Shown here piece after piece: positions 14,731 through 22,682 of a stretch of DNA of 34,585 nt. The notes under the pieces were generated by a model that worked only from the letters and a program-made list of their open reading frames with translations, was not told the DNA's origin and searched no databases. The DNA lies in the NCBI RefSeq assembly GCF_007279655.1, contig NZ_QKWN01000018.1:1-34585 (forward strand), given 5' to 3'. Source of the stretch: Robertkochia solimangrovi (GTDB taxonomy: Bacteria > Bacteroidota > Bacteroidia > Flavobacteriales > Flavobacteriaceae). The stretch's first letter is position 1. Each line of letters starts with the position of its first letter. The position numbers and the translations under genes were made by a program.

Positions 14731-16449
14731 ATGGGAAAATTCACCGATAATGCAATGGAAATATTGCGGGAGCGCTATTTATTGAAGAATGAATCGGGAT
14801 CGGTCACAGAATCCCCCACGCAGTTATTCAAAAGAGTTGCCCGATGTATTGCTTCTGCGGAATCTGAGAACCGATTGCATTGGGAGGAGAAGTTTTATAA
14901 TCTGATGAGCGCTCGGTATTTTCTTCCTAATTCACCTACCTTGATGAATTCCGGACTGGAAAAAGGTCAGTTGAGTGCCTGTTTTGTCCTACCTGTAAAC
15001 GATAGTCTTGAAAGTATCTTTACAACTTTAAAAAACACGGCATTGATACATCAAAGCGGAGGAGGTACGGGATTTAATTTCTCAGACCTGAGGCCCGCCA
15101 ATGATTTGGTCTCTAATAGATCGGGTACATCCTCCGGCCCTTTAGCATTCATGAAATTATTTGATGCTGCGACTGAATACGTCAAACAAGGCGGAAGACG
15201 CAGAGGAGCCAATATGGGGATACTTAATGTGAATCATCCGGATATAAGGGAGTTCATCACTTTGAAGTCAGAAGCGGGAGTACTTCAGAACTTTAATCTT
15301 TCGGTGGGTATGACCGATGACTTCATGAAGGCTTTGAAAGGAAACGGGATCTGGAATCTGATAAACCCAAGAAATGGTGAAATCATGAGCGAGGAAAGCG
15401 CCCATAAGATTTGGGATCTTATCATTGATCAGGCATGGCAGACAGGTGATCCTGGTATGGTGTTCTTAGATTCGATCAATGCCGATAATCCTATTCCTGC
15501 TCAGGGTAGAATTCTTAGTACCAATCCATGTGGTGAGGTTCCGTTATTAAATTATGAAAGCTGTAATCTCGGATCGGTGAACTTATCGCTGATCACTCGA
15601 AGTAAAGGGGATGTAGTTCATATCGATTGGCAAAGGCTGGAAGAGATCATTACTTTGGCTGTTCGGTTTTTGGATAATGTAATCACGGTCAACCATTATG
15701 TCATTCCGGAAATTAAAGACATTACCCGTAGGAACAGGAAGATCGGACTGGGTGTTATGGGGTGGGCTGAATTACTAATCCAACTGGAAATACCTTATGC
15801 CTCCATACAGGCGGTTTCTCTTGCTGAAGACCTTATGCGATTCATTCAGGAAAGGAGTTTAAACGCCTCCCGTGAACTGGCGGTTGAAAGGGGAGTGTTT
15901 CCAGGCTGGAAAGACAGTACCTATGCCGGAAAAATGCCTTTGAGGAACGCGACTGTTAATAGTATTGCACCTACGGGATCTATTTCAGTGCTAGCAAATA
16001 CCTCTTACTCCATAGAGCCTTTGTATGCCGTTGCCTTTAATAGAAGCGGAATTCTGGGAGATAGAACACAAACGGAAATAAACCATCTTTTTATAAAAAA
16101 GATGAATAAGGTGGGAAGGTGGAACAGCAGGATTTATGAAGAACTCTTATCCGGTAAATCCATTAAGGATATTCCTGATATACCCGATTCTTTTATAAAA
16201 GTATTTCAAACCGCACAGGAGATTCCATGGGAGTTTCATTTAAAACATCAGCAAGCATTCCAGCGTTATACGGATAATGCAGTATCAAAGACTATCAATC
16301 TACCCACCAATTCTTCCCCAGCCGATATTTCAAATATTTACCTGACTGCATGGGAATATGGTTTGAAAGGAATCACTATTTATCGTGAGGGTAGTAAGTC
16401 AGGACAAGTGTTACGAAAGTGTAGTTTAGGACTAAATCAGACTTGCTGA
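14731..16449 (+). CDS. nrdJ: adenosylcobalamin-dependent (class II) ribonucleotide reductase
   Basis: A 572-residue single-subunit reductase of the NrdJ/NrdZ type, making deoxyribonucleotides without oxygen and needing coenzyme B12. Seen: the substrate-site motif FLPNSPTLMNSG at 64-75, Cys84 and Cys278 (NYESCNLGS) as the redox pair, thiyl Cys267 in NPCGE, GLGVMGWAEL, and PTGSIS with the following S/NTSYSIEP segment. The C-terminus ends with two cysteines (Cys564 and Cys572), a likely shuttle to thioredoxin. There is no N-terminal ATP-cone, so activity-level allostery is probably missing, and no NrdB-like gene adjoins it, consistent with class II. The 254-base upstream gap holds two copies of CGATTGAATTT (14508-14518 and 14580-14590); no B12 riboswitch was recognised. 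In the dormancy comparison it corresponds to NrdZ. Confidence 0.88.
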   Translation: MGKFTDNAMEILRERYLLKNESGSVTESPTQLFKRVARCIASAESENRLHWEEKFYNLMSARYFLPNSPTLMNSGLEKGQLSACFVLPVNDSLESIFTTLKNTALIHQSGGGTGFNFSDLRPANDLVSNRSGTSSGPLAFMKLFDAATEYVKQGGRRRGANMGILNVNHPDIREFITLKSEAGVLQNFNLSVGMTDDFMKALKGNGIWNLINPRNGEIMSEESAHKIWDLIIDQAWQTGDPGMVFLDSINADNPIPAQGRILSTNPCGEVPLLNYESCNLGSVNLSLITRSKGDVVHIDWQRLEEIITLAVRFLDNVITVNHYVIPEIKDITRRNRKIGLGVMGWAELLIQLEIPYASIQAVSLAEDLMRFIQERSLNASRELAVERGVFPGWKDSTYAGKMPLRNATVNSIAPTGSISVLANTSYSIEPLYAVAFNRSGILGDRTQTEINHLFIKKMNKVGRWNSRIYEELLSGKSIKDIPDIPDSFIKVFQTAQEIPWEFHLKHQQAFQRYTDNAVSKTINLPTNSSPADISNIYLTAWEYGLKGITIYREGSKSGQVLRKCSLGLNQTC

Positions 16450-16518
16450 AGGAAATAAGAACAGCCTGGTTCACTACCTGATAGTACTTACACTATATGC
16501 ATGAGTTGAAGTGTAAAA

Positions 16519-16530
16519 TGATAATTATCA
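16519..16530. promoter_or_regulatory. 12-bp palindrome upstream of the Mla-type operon
   Basis: TGATAATTATCA is a perfect palindrome 74 bases before the MlaE start. The identical 16-mer AAAATGATAATTATCA also precedes the ABC export operon (palindrome 23803-23814). It resembles a compact Fur-superfamily box, but the regulator is not known. Confidence 0.5.
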
Positions 16531-16604
16531 ATGCTTTAAATAGTTTAAATTATTAATTTTAATACACTTTAAGAAGGAGTTTTTTGATATAGAGATGCAT
16601 TTTA

Positions 16605-17387
16605 ATGATTAGTATATCGACATCAGATAACCGAATAAAGCAGTTTTTCATCCAGATCGGTGAAATCTCCTTTTTCGCAGGTAGATTTTTTAAAGAATCT
16701 GTCAGACCTCCCTATGAAATTAATGAATTTTTAAGGCAATGCTATAATGTAGGGAATCGGTCAGTTCCATTGGTTAGTATCACTGGTTTTATAATCGGAC
16801 TCGTACTTACGTTACAAACAAGACCAACGCTGGAAGAGTTTGGTGCAGTTTCCTGGATGCCGGCGATGGTAGGGATCTCTATAGTTCGGGAGATTGGTCC
16901 TGTGGTGATCGCTCTTATTTGTGCCGGACGTATCGCTTCAGGCATGGGGGCTGAACTGGGATCAATGAGGGTGACCGAGCAGATCGATGCTATGGAGGTA
17001 TCCGGAACAAATCCATTTAAATACCTGGTGGTGACTCGTATTCTGGCCACTACATTTATGGTGCCGATATTGGTTATATATGGAGACGCATTGGCGTTGT
17101 ATGGCTCATTTTTAATTGAAAATATCAAAGGAAATGTGTCTTTTACCCTATACTTTAATCAGGTTTTTAATTCTTTGGAATTCGGAGACCTGATTCCGGC
17201 GACGATCAAGACTTTCTTTTTTGGATTTGCGATCGGACTCGTTGGGTGTTTTAAGGGATATAATACCAGAAAAGGAACGGCAGGAGTCGGATTGGCAGCG
17301 AATAGTGCCGTGGTAATGGCTTCGATGCTCATATTTTTACTGGATTTTGTAGCGGTTGTTATTTCCGATATTTTCTATGACCTCTAA
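16605..17387 (+). CDS. mlaE: MlaE-type ABC transporter permease
   Basis: A 260-residue inner-membrane permease of the MlaE family, which moves phospholipids between inner and outer membranes. Typical features are the internal signature GISIVREIGPVVIALICAGRIASGMGAELGSMRVTEQ (given here only as spanning residues about 89-123, with the key REIGPV and AELGSM pieces), EQIDAMEV, and about five hydrophobic segments. It is the first gene of a three-gene operon with 14 bases to the ATPase. An AAGGAG stretch lies at 16574-16579, too far from the ATG (about 25 bases) to be a usual ribosome-binding site. No MlaB/MlaC partner is present, as is usual outside Proteobacteria. Confidence 0.9.
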   Translation: MISISTSDNRIKQFFIQIGEISFFAGRFFKESVRPPYEINEFLRQCYNVGNRSVPLVSITGFIIGLVLTLQTRPTLEEFGAVSWMPAMVGISIVREIGPVVIALICAGRIASGMGAELGSMRVTEQIDAMEVSGTNPFKYLVVTRILATTFMVPILVIYGDALALYGSFLIENIKGNVSFTLYFNQVFNSLEFGDLIPATIKTFFFGFAIGLVGCFKGYNTRKGTAGVGLAANSAVVMASMLIFLLDFVAVVISDIFYDL

Positions 17388-17401
17388 GGTACTTTATAAG
17401 G

Positions 17402-18157
17402 ATGAATGCCTCTGAAACACATAGCGAAACTGAGATCATCAAAATCAGAGAACTGAAAAAGCGATTCGGCCAGAATCGGGTGCTTAATGGTTTTAATATG
17501 ATCCTTTATAAAGGAGAGAACCTTGTAATAATGGGAAAATCAGGGTCCGGGAAATCTGTACTGATAAAATGTATGGTCGGACTTGAAAAAGCGGATAGTG
17601 GTTCAATTGAAATGATGGGTAAAGATATTACGTCACTGGATAAGGAAGCGTTCAACGAACTCAGAGCGGATATCGGATTTTTGTTTCAGGGCAGTGCCTT
17701 ATATGATTCTATGAGTGTGCGGGAAAACCTGGAATTTCCGTTACGAAGGCATAAACATCGATTCGGTAAAGAGGTGAAAACGGATAGTTTAGTGCATGAG
17801 GCGCTGGAGAATGTTGGACTTTCTCATGCTATAGATCTGATGCCTGATGAATTGTCAGGAGGGATGAAAAGAAGAATTGCACTGGCGCGAACTTTAATCA
17901 TGAGACCTAAGATCATTTTTTATGATGAACCTACCAGTGGTCTGGATCCTATTACCTCTAAAGAGATTATTGAACTGATCATGAACATTCAGGATAAATT
18001 TGAGACTTCCTCCCTGATCATAACGCATGATATTGATTGTGCCCGCGTTATTTCAGACAGGATGATCTTATTAGTGGAGGGTATAAATTATGCCGAAGGA
18101 ACTTTTAATGAATTAACGAAAATGACCGATCCTAAGGTTAGGGCATTTTTTAAATAG
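17402..18157 (+). CDS. mlaF: MlaF-type ABC transporter ATP-binding protein
   Basis: A 251-residue cytoplasmic ATPase powering the MlaE permease. Walker A is GKSGSGKS at 45-52. The ABC signature is LSGGMKRR, whose Met-Lys replaces the usual Gln and is characteristic of MlaF-type ATPases. Walker B is IIFYDEPTSGLD and the switch histidine is in IITHD. It follows the permease by 14 bases and precedes the MCE protein by 6 bases, so all three are co-transcribed. Confidence 0.92.
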   Translation: MNASETHSETEIIKIRELKKRFGQNRVLNGFNMILYKGENLVIMGKSGSGKSVLIKCMVGLEKADSGSIEMMGKDITSLDKEAFNELRADIGFLFQGSALYDSMSVRENLEFPLRRHKHRFGKEVKTDSLVHEALENVGLSHAIDLMPDELSGGMKRRIALARTLIMRPKIIFYDEPTSGLDPITSKEIIELIMNIQDKFETSSLIITHDIDCARVISDRMILLVEGINYAEGTFNELTKMTDPKVRAFFK

Positions 18158-18163
18158 TGAGTC

Positions 18164-19156
18164 ATGGCAAAATCAATTTCTGAGAAGATATGGCTTGGCG
18201 TACTGGTAGTTTTGGGAACAATATTTCTGGTTGTTGCGGCTTACCTAATTGGAAGTCAGCAGAATCTTTTTAGCAAATCCTTTAGTATCAGTGCCAGATT
18301 TAATAACGTAAATGGATTGCAACCCGGGAACAATGTGCGATTCTCCGGAATCGATGTAGGTACGGTTAAATCATTGATCATAGAGAACGACTCAACCATT
18401 GCCGTGGTCATGATGATTAATCTGGATGTCAAAGAGCATATAAAAAGAGATGCTATCGCTACCATAGGATCTGATGGCCTTGTCGGAAATATGGTGGTGA
18501 ATATTTTACCGGGTAAAGATTCTTTAGTTCCGGTAAGCGATGGAGATTTCATACAGTCCTATAGCCGAATCGGGACAGACGATATGTTGAATACCCTGAA
18601 TATGACCAATGAAAATGCGGCTTTGCTGACCTCAAACCTATTGAAGGTTTCTCAATCATTGGTCCAGGGTAAAGGTACGTTGGGACGTCTTCTCAATGAT
18701 ACCTTACTGGCTAATGATCTTCAGAAAACCATAGCCAATTTAAAGATCGCAACTGCAAACCTCAATATCTCAATAGCCAAGTTCAACCAAATCATCGATA
18801 CCATTTCTATCGAGAATAGTGTCGCAGGTGTATTATTAACGGATACTCTGGCAGCAAATAAGATGAAACGAGTGATTGATAATTTGGAATCTTCTTCGGG
18901 TGTTTTAGATTCTACTTTGACCTCTATCGATATGCTGGTTAGAAATATAGAGCAGGGGGAAGGAGCCGTAAATTACCTGACTACCGATACGCTTCTGGTA
19001 AAACAACTCGAGGCCACCATTGATCATATAGAGGAAGGCACCGATCGTTTCAACCAGAATATGGAGGCATTAAAACATAATTTTCTCTTTAGAAAGTACT
19101 TTAAAAAGCTGGAAAAGGAAGAAGAAAAGCGGAAAGCCCTGGAGGAGAATAATTGA
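18164..19156 (+). CDS. mlaD: MCE-domain (MlaD-like) lipid transport protein
   Basis: A 330-residue periplasmic protein anchored by one N-terminal helix (residues about 10-27). The MCE domain spans about 36-117, including FNNVNGLQPGNNVRFSGIDVGTV and IGSDGLVGNM, split here for length. After it come three imperfect repeats of the type G-LL-DT-LA--L---I-NL: around GRLLNDTLLANDLQKTI, GVLLTDTLAANKMKRVI and NYLTTDTLLVKQLEATI. They probably form helical or coiled-coil segments of the hexameric channel. The tail is highly charged (LEKEEEKRKALEEN). It closes the operon, and its stop is 32 bases from the end of the convergent L,D-transpeptidase gene. Confidence 0.9.
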   Translation: MAKSISEKIWLGVLVVLGTIFLVVAAYLIGSQQNLFSKSFSISARFNNVNGLQPGNNVRFSGIDVGTVKSLIIENDSTIAVVMMINLDVKEHIKRDAIATIGSDGLVGNMVVNILPGKDSLVPVSDGDFIQSYSRIGTDDMLNTLNMTNENAALLTSNLLKVSQSLVQGKGTLGRLLNDTLLANDLQKTIANLKIATANLNISIAKFNQIIDTISIENSVAGVLLTDTLAANKMKRVIDNLESSSGVLDSTLTSIDMLVRNIEQGEGAVNYLTTDTLLVKQLEATIDHIEEGTDRFNQNMEALKHNFLFRKYFKKLEKEEEKRKALEENN

Positions 19157-19188
19157 GAGGATAGAAATTGTATAGAGAAATCAGTTCT

Positions 19189-20088
19189 TCATTTCTTGTT
19201 GGTCTCCAACGCGCGCAGGTAAATATCCTTTAGTAATATTGGAACACCGAGGGTATCAACCACATTCAGATCGTATCGGATACGAACCTTTGTACCGATG
19301 GGTGCATAGTAGTAGATATGCCACATATCAGATTCATTGGTTCCGATGCAGCCGTTCGAGTAAGCCAATCCCAATGTTACAGGATTGGTGGTAGGATGGA
19401 TCATTTGCCCATTGTGAATACCATTGATTTTAGTTTCTATCCAGGGAATCCGGGGCATTAGGGTGGTTCGGTTATCATCTCTTTTGGTGAGGTAAAAACG
19501 TTTACCATCTACAGGATTAATAAAGACCGGATCTTTTTCATAACGTACTATATATCCATCTCCTGTAATGGTTTGAAGGTTGGTCACGCGGTTATTTACA
19601 GCGAGAAACTTCTTTTCATTTCTGCCAACCCTTATGGGATACGTATGGATGAGTACTGAGTCCTCATAGATACGCAACTTAAATTCAGGAATATTTATAT
19701 CGATAAGCGTAATCTGAAAGGTTTGCGATAATGTTTTTATATTACCGGGATCAGGTAGCCGTAATGAATCCCCTTTATGCAACACAACGGATGCTTTTTG
19801 ATCGAATACAAATCGATCTTTCGCGATCTGAAGATAATAATCGGTATTGGCCAGCGAATCAATTATTCGTGGATTTGCACGTATCAACAGATGTTCCGTA
19901 AGGAGCATATCCGGTGATTGCAGATCGATTACAGAATCTAAATATTCGAAGTATTCCGCAATGGTTATATCCCTATTTATGCTGATCCATTTTTGTGTGG
20001 ATTTTTCTGTGGTATCTGTTTCGGTATTTTGTGCACTTGCGCAGAGCGTTGAAATAAGAACTATAAAAGCCAGAACAATATTTTTCAT
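19189..20088 (-). CDS. L,D-transpeptidase (YkuD-type) family protein, altered active-site motif
   Basis: A 299-residue secreted protein with a signal peptide (cleavage after about residue 19, CASAQ). The C-terminal half is a YkuD/ErfK-type domain: strand FKLRIYEDSVLIHTYPIRVG, then the catalytic region with His225 (GIHNGQMIH), a second His231, and SNGCIG with Cys247. The usual motif is SHGCIR; here Asn replaces His and Gly replaces the following Arg. Such changes occur in divergent members and may alter substrate. The enzyme probably cross-links peptidoglycan or attaches proteins to it. It is convergent with the Mla operon and followed upstream by an unknown His-rich gene on the same strand. 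Confidence 0.8.
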   Translation of the reverse strand: MKNIVLAFIVLISTLCASAQNTETDTTEKSTQKWISINRDITIAEYFEYLDSVIDLQSPDMLLTEHLLIRANPRIIDSLANTDYYLQIAKDRFVFDQKASVVLHKGDSLRLPDPGNIKTLSQTFQITLIDINIPEFKLRIYEDSVLIHTYPIRVGRNEKKFLAVNNRVTNLQTITGDGYIVRYEKDPVFINPVDGKRFYLTKRDDNRTTLMPRIPWIETKINGIHNGQMIHPTTNPVTLGLAYSNGCIGTNESDMWHIYYYAPIGTKVRIRYDLNVVDTLGVPILLKDIYLRALETNKK

Positions 20089-20153
20089 CTTGATCTTTCA
20101 ATGAATTAAAATTCCCTGTTAAAAGGAATGATTGGTTCTTTCTGGTAATCGGG

Positions 20154-20537
20154 TTACAGGTATTTGCTTAAAAAGTCAAAAAATCGTCTTTTATGATCGT
20201 TATAAATGTTTCGCTGCGTTGCCATTTTATCCCGCATTTCCTGATGATATTTCAAAGCGACTCTGTCAATAGAATCTTCATGAGCCAAATACTGTCCTGC
20301 AATCCGCTGTTCATGAGCTTCAATCGCTGCTTGTAATTCTTCGATTTTACCCTTTTGCAAAATAAAATGCTGTTCGAATTGTCCCATTTCTACCAAAACC
20401 TCAGGGTTGGTCCATCTATTTTGGATTTCATCCAACCTGTTCAAAAAAGAATGAATCTCGTCTAACCAAAATAGAATTTCATTTTCCCATAGATGGTGCT
20501 CGAAATGTAAGTCTGAATTATAGATGATCTTTTCCAT
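20154..20537 (-). CDS. His-rich all-helical protein, function unknown
   Basis: A 127-residue protein without signal peptide. It contains nine histidines (residues 11, 14, 15, 29, 57, 75, 86, 98, 115) spread along a predicted all-helical, highly charged chain, including an HxxxE pattern at 14-18. The spacing recalls a four-helix metal-binding bundle such as hemerythrin, but I cannot align it convincingly to that family. A 14-bp palindrome (20544-20557) lies just upstream of the start. It lies 65 bases upstream of the L,D-transpeptidase start on the same strand, so co-transcription with it is possible. Confidence 0.6.
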   Translation of the reverse strand: MEKIIYNSDLHFEHHLWENEILFWLDEIHSFLNRLDEIQNRWTNPEVLVEMGQFEQHFILQKGKIEELQAAIEAHEQRIAGQYLAHEDSIDRVALKYHQEMRDKMATQRNIYNDHKRRFFDFLSKYL

Positions 20538-20543
20538 GATTAT

Positions 20544-20557
20544 GAGTTTTAAAACTC
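20544..20557. promoter_or_regulatory. 14-bp perfect palindrome before the His-rich gene
   Basis: GAGTTTTAAAACTC ends six bases before the start codon at 20537 (minus strand). It could be an operator overlapping the leader or a short hairpin near the ribosome-binding region. Confidence 0.45.
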
Positions 20558-20643
20558 TAATTTATTTGTAATCAAAGCTTTTTAAAATGATATAAATCAA
20601 TTCAACCTTCATGGATATTCATAATGTGGTAAGGGGAAGTAGT

Positions 20644-20670
20644 GAACAAAAAATTAAGGATTTTTTGTTC
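20644..20670. terminator. 11-bp hairpin, terminator of the ABC export operon
   Basis: Perfect stem GAACAAAAAAT / ATTTTTTGTTC with a 5-base loop. It lies 68 bases past the stop of the ATPase gene on the minus strand and upstream of the His-rich gene, with T-rich arms. Confidence 0.6.
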
Positions 20671-20737
20671 GAAGTTTATGATGAACTTATTATTTGATAC
20701 GGGTACTAATAATTTAGCAGAAAGTTTCCTGAAACAA

Positions 20738-21406
20738 TTATTTTAAGATCCGTCCATCCTCCATTTCGATGATACGATCCGTGCGTTTGGCGAAATCCAT
20801 ATCATGGGTAACGATCAAAAGACTAAGACCCTGTTCCTCTTTTAATCGTTTAAAGATCTGCAAAACATTTTCTGAATTATAGCTATCGAGATTACCCGTG
20901 GGCTCATCTCCCATAAGGATCGTCGGATTATTGATCAGGGCTCGTGCAATCGCTACCCGTTGTTTTTCTCCACCGGATATTCTGCTCGCCTTTTTATCGG
21001 CAAGATGCTCTATATGCAACATCGATAATTTTTCAAGGGCGTCGTTTTGTATCTCCGTATTTGATTTCTTGCCAAGCTTTTTGGCTGGTAACATCACATT
21101 TTCCAGTACACTGAATTCTGAAAGCAGATAATGAAACTGAAACACAAATCCGATATGTTCGTTCCTAATGCGGGATAATTCCGTGGTTTTCTTGCCGGTG
21201 ATCAGCTCCTCATTCAGATAGAGTTGTCCGTCATATTCGGTATCCATTGTCGACAATATATACAGCAAGGTAGATTTCCCGGAACCCGATTTACCGATGA
21301 TGGAAACGAATTCGCCAGAACGGATATCAAAGGAGATATCATGAAGAACGTGGTATTTGACAGGCTTCATGAAGTATTTATTGATATTTTTTGTACTTAA
21401 AACCAT
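20738..21406 (-). CDS. ABC transporter ATP-binding protein (LolD/MacB type)
   Basis: A 222-residue ATPase of the MacB/LolD branch. Walker A is GKSGSGKST, the signature is ISGGEKQRVAIARA, Walker B is LMGDEPTGNLD, and the H-switch is in VTHDMD. It is the last gene of a three-gene minus-strand operon, 10 bases after the permease stop. It powers the neighbouring FtsX-like permease in a mechanotransmission-type exporter. A hairpin follows 68 bases downstream. Confidence 0.9.
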   Translation of the reverse strand: MVLSTKNINKYFMKPVKYHVLHDISFDIRSGEFVSIIGKSGSGKSTLLYILSTMDTEYDGQLYLNEELITGKKTTELSRIRNEHIGFVFQFHYLLSEFSVLENVMLPAKKLGKKSNTEIQNDALEKLSMLHIEHLADKKASRISGGEKQRVAIARALINNPTILMGDEPTGNLDSYNSENVLQIFKRLKEEQGLSLLIVTHDMDFAKRTDRIIEMEDGRILK

Positions 21407-21416
21407 TGCTTCTGAA

Positions 21417-22682
21417 TTAGCTCCCTCTTATGATCCGAACCGGATCGATTCTTTTAGCACGCTGAGAGGGAAAATAGCCTGCGATAAAGGTGGATACCAA
21501 AGCAAAAGAGATTCCGATCACATAGTACCACGGATTATAATTGATCGGATAGGTGGTTATAGTGGGTAAGGCTTCAGTTTCAAACGCAGCCTGATCGATC
21601 AACCTTGACAGCAGGTAACCGATCATGAGTCCGATCACTCCGCCTATTACCCCGATGATCATAGCCTGACTCATAAAGATCAGTTGCACATCGGTTCCGG
21701 AAAATCCGGTAGCCTTAAGAATTGCGATATCCTTCATCTTTTCATAAATAAGCATATTCAGGATATTGTAGATTCCGAACCCGGCAACGATTAAAAGCGT
21801 TACCGAAACAGCATAGGTGATCAGATTCCGGATGGAAGATCCGGTCTCGAACTGTGCATTCGCTTCATTCAGGTCAGTGGCTTTTACGTTGAATTGCTTT
21901 TCCAGCTTTTGTGCCATTTCGGGAGCCAGGGTAAGATCGTTCAATTTGATGTTGATATCGGTAATATAGTTTTGAGCCTCCCCCAGGATGCGCTGTACAG
22001 TCTTTATATTCGCAAAGCTTTGAATATTGTCGATATCGGAAATACCACTTTGATACAGGCCGACGATTTTTAATGGAAAAATATTTCCATCAACTGTTGA
22101 GATCTGTACACGGTCACCCGGTTTTAAAGACATCTTCTTCGCTAACCCAGCTCCCAGTAAAATACCATTGTCGTTATTCATCAGGTCGGTGTAGGTGCCT
22201 TCTACGATATAATCGGCCATATTGGAAAGTCGTACTTCTTCTTCAATATTCACTCCGGTTAAATTCCCACCAAGTTCGATGGATCCGGAGAGATAGAAGA
22301 TCTGTGTTCTTACCTGAGCGGTGGCTCCTTTTACCTTGTTATCCTTATTCAGGTAGGTTAAAACAGGGAGCGCATTATGTATCTTTTTCTGGCTTTGTTT
22401 CGGTTTTATGGAATGTACGATATTCCATGCCTCTGAGAATTCGTCATATATGGAAACTGGTTGGGAGGCGGAAGGCTCGATCTCGTTATAAATATGAATA
22501 TGTGGGGTCTGGTTTAGAATGAGATCATCCAGCATTTGATTCAATCCGGTCATAAAACTGACCAGTGTAATATAGGCTCCAATTCCGAAGGTCACTCCCA
22601 AAGCAGCTGTAACAGTAGATTTCATCTTTGTAAGAAGATGTGTTTTTGCAATGCCGAGTAAGACCTTCCAGTTGATCATCAT
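21417..22682 (-). CDS. FtsX/MacB-like ABC transporter permease
   Basis: A 421-residue inner-membrane permease. It has one N-terminal membrane helix, a large periplasmic domain (about residues 45-275) and three C-terminal helices (about 290-310, 338-365 and 385-405), the plan of MacB/LolC-type proteins. The phrase ILKATGFSGTDVQLIFM near the second helix is a family signature (coupling helix with the ATPase). The start overlaps the adaptor gene's stop by four bases (ATGA), which shows translational coupling. Substrate may be a peptide, lipopeptide or drug. Confidence 0.88.
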   Translation of the reverse strand: MMINWKVLLGIAKTHLLTKMKSTVTAALGVTFGIGAYITLVSFMTGLNQMLDDLILNQTPHIHIYNEIEPSASQPVSIYDEFSEAWNIVHSIKPKQSQKKIHNALPVLTYLNKDNKVKGATAQVRTQIFYLSGSIELGGNLTGVNIEEEVRLSNMADYIVEGTYTDLMNNDNGILLGAGLAKKMSLKPGDRVQISTVDGNIFPLKIVGLYQSGISDIDNIQSFANIKTVQRILGEAQNYITDINIKLNDLTLAPEMAQKLEKQFNVKATDLNEANAQFETGSSIRNLITYAVSVTLLIVAGFGIYNILNMLIYEKMKDIAILKATGFSGTDVQLIFMSQAMIIGVIGGVIGLMIGYLLSRLIDQAAFETEALPTITTYPINYNPWYYVIGISFALVSTFIAGYFPSQRAKRIDPVRIIRGS

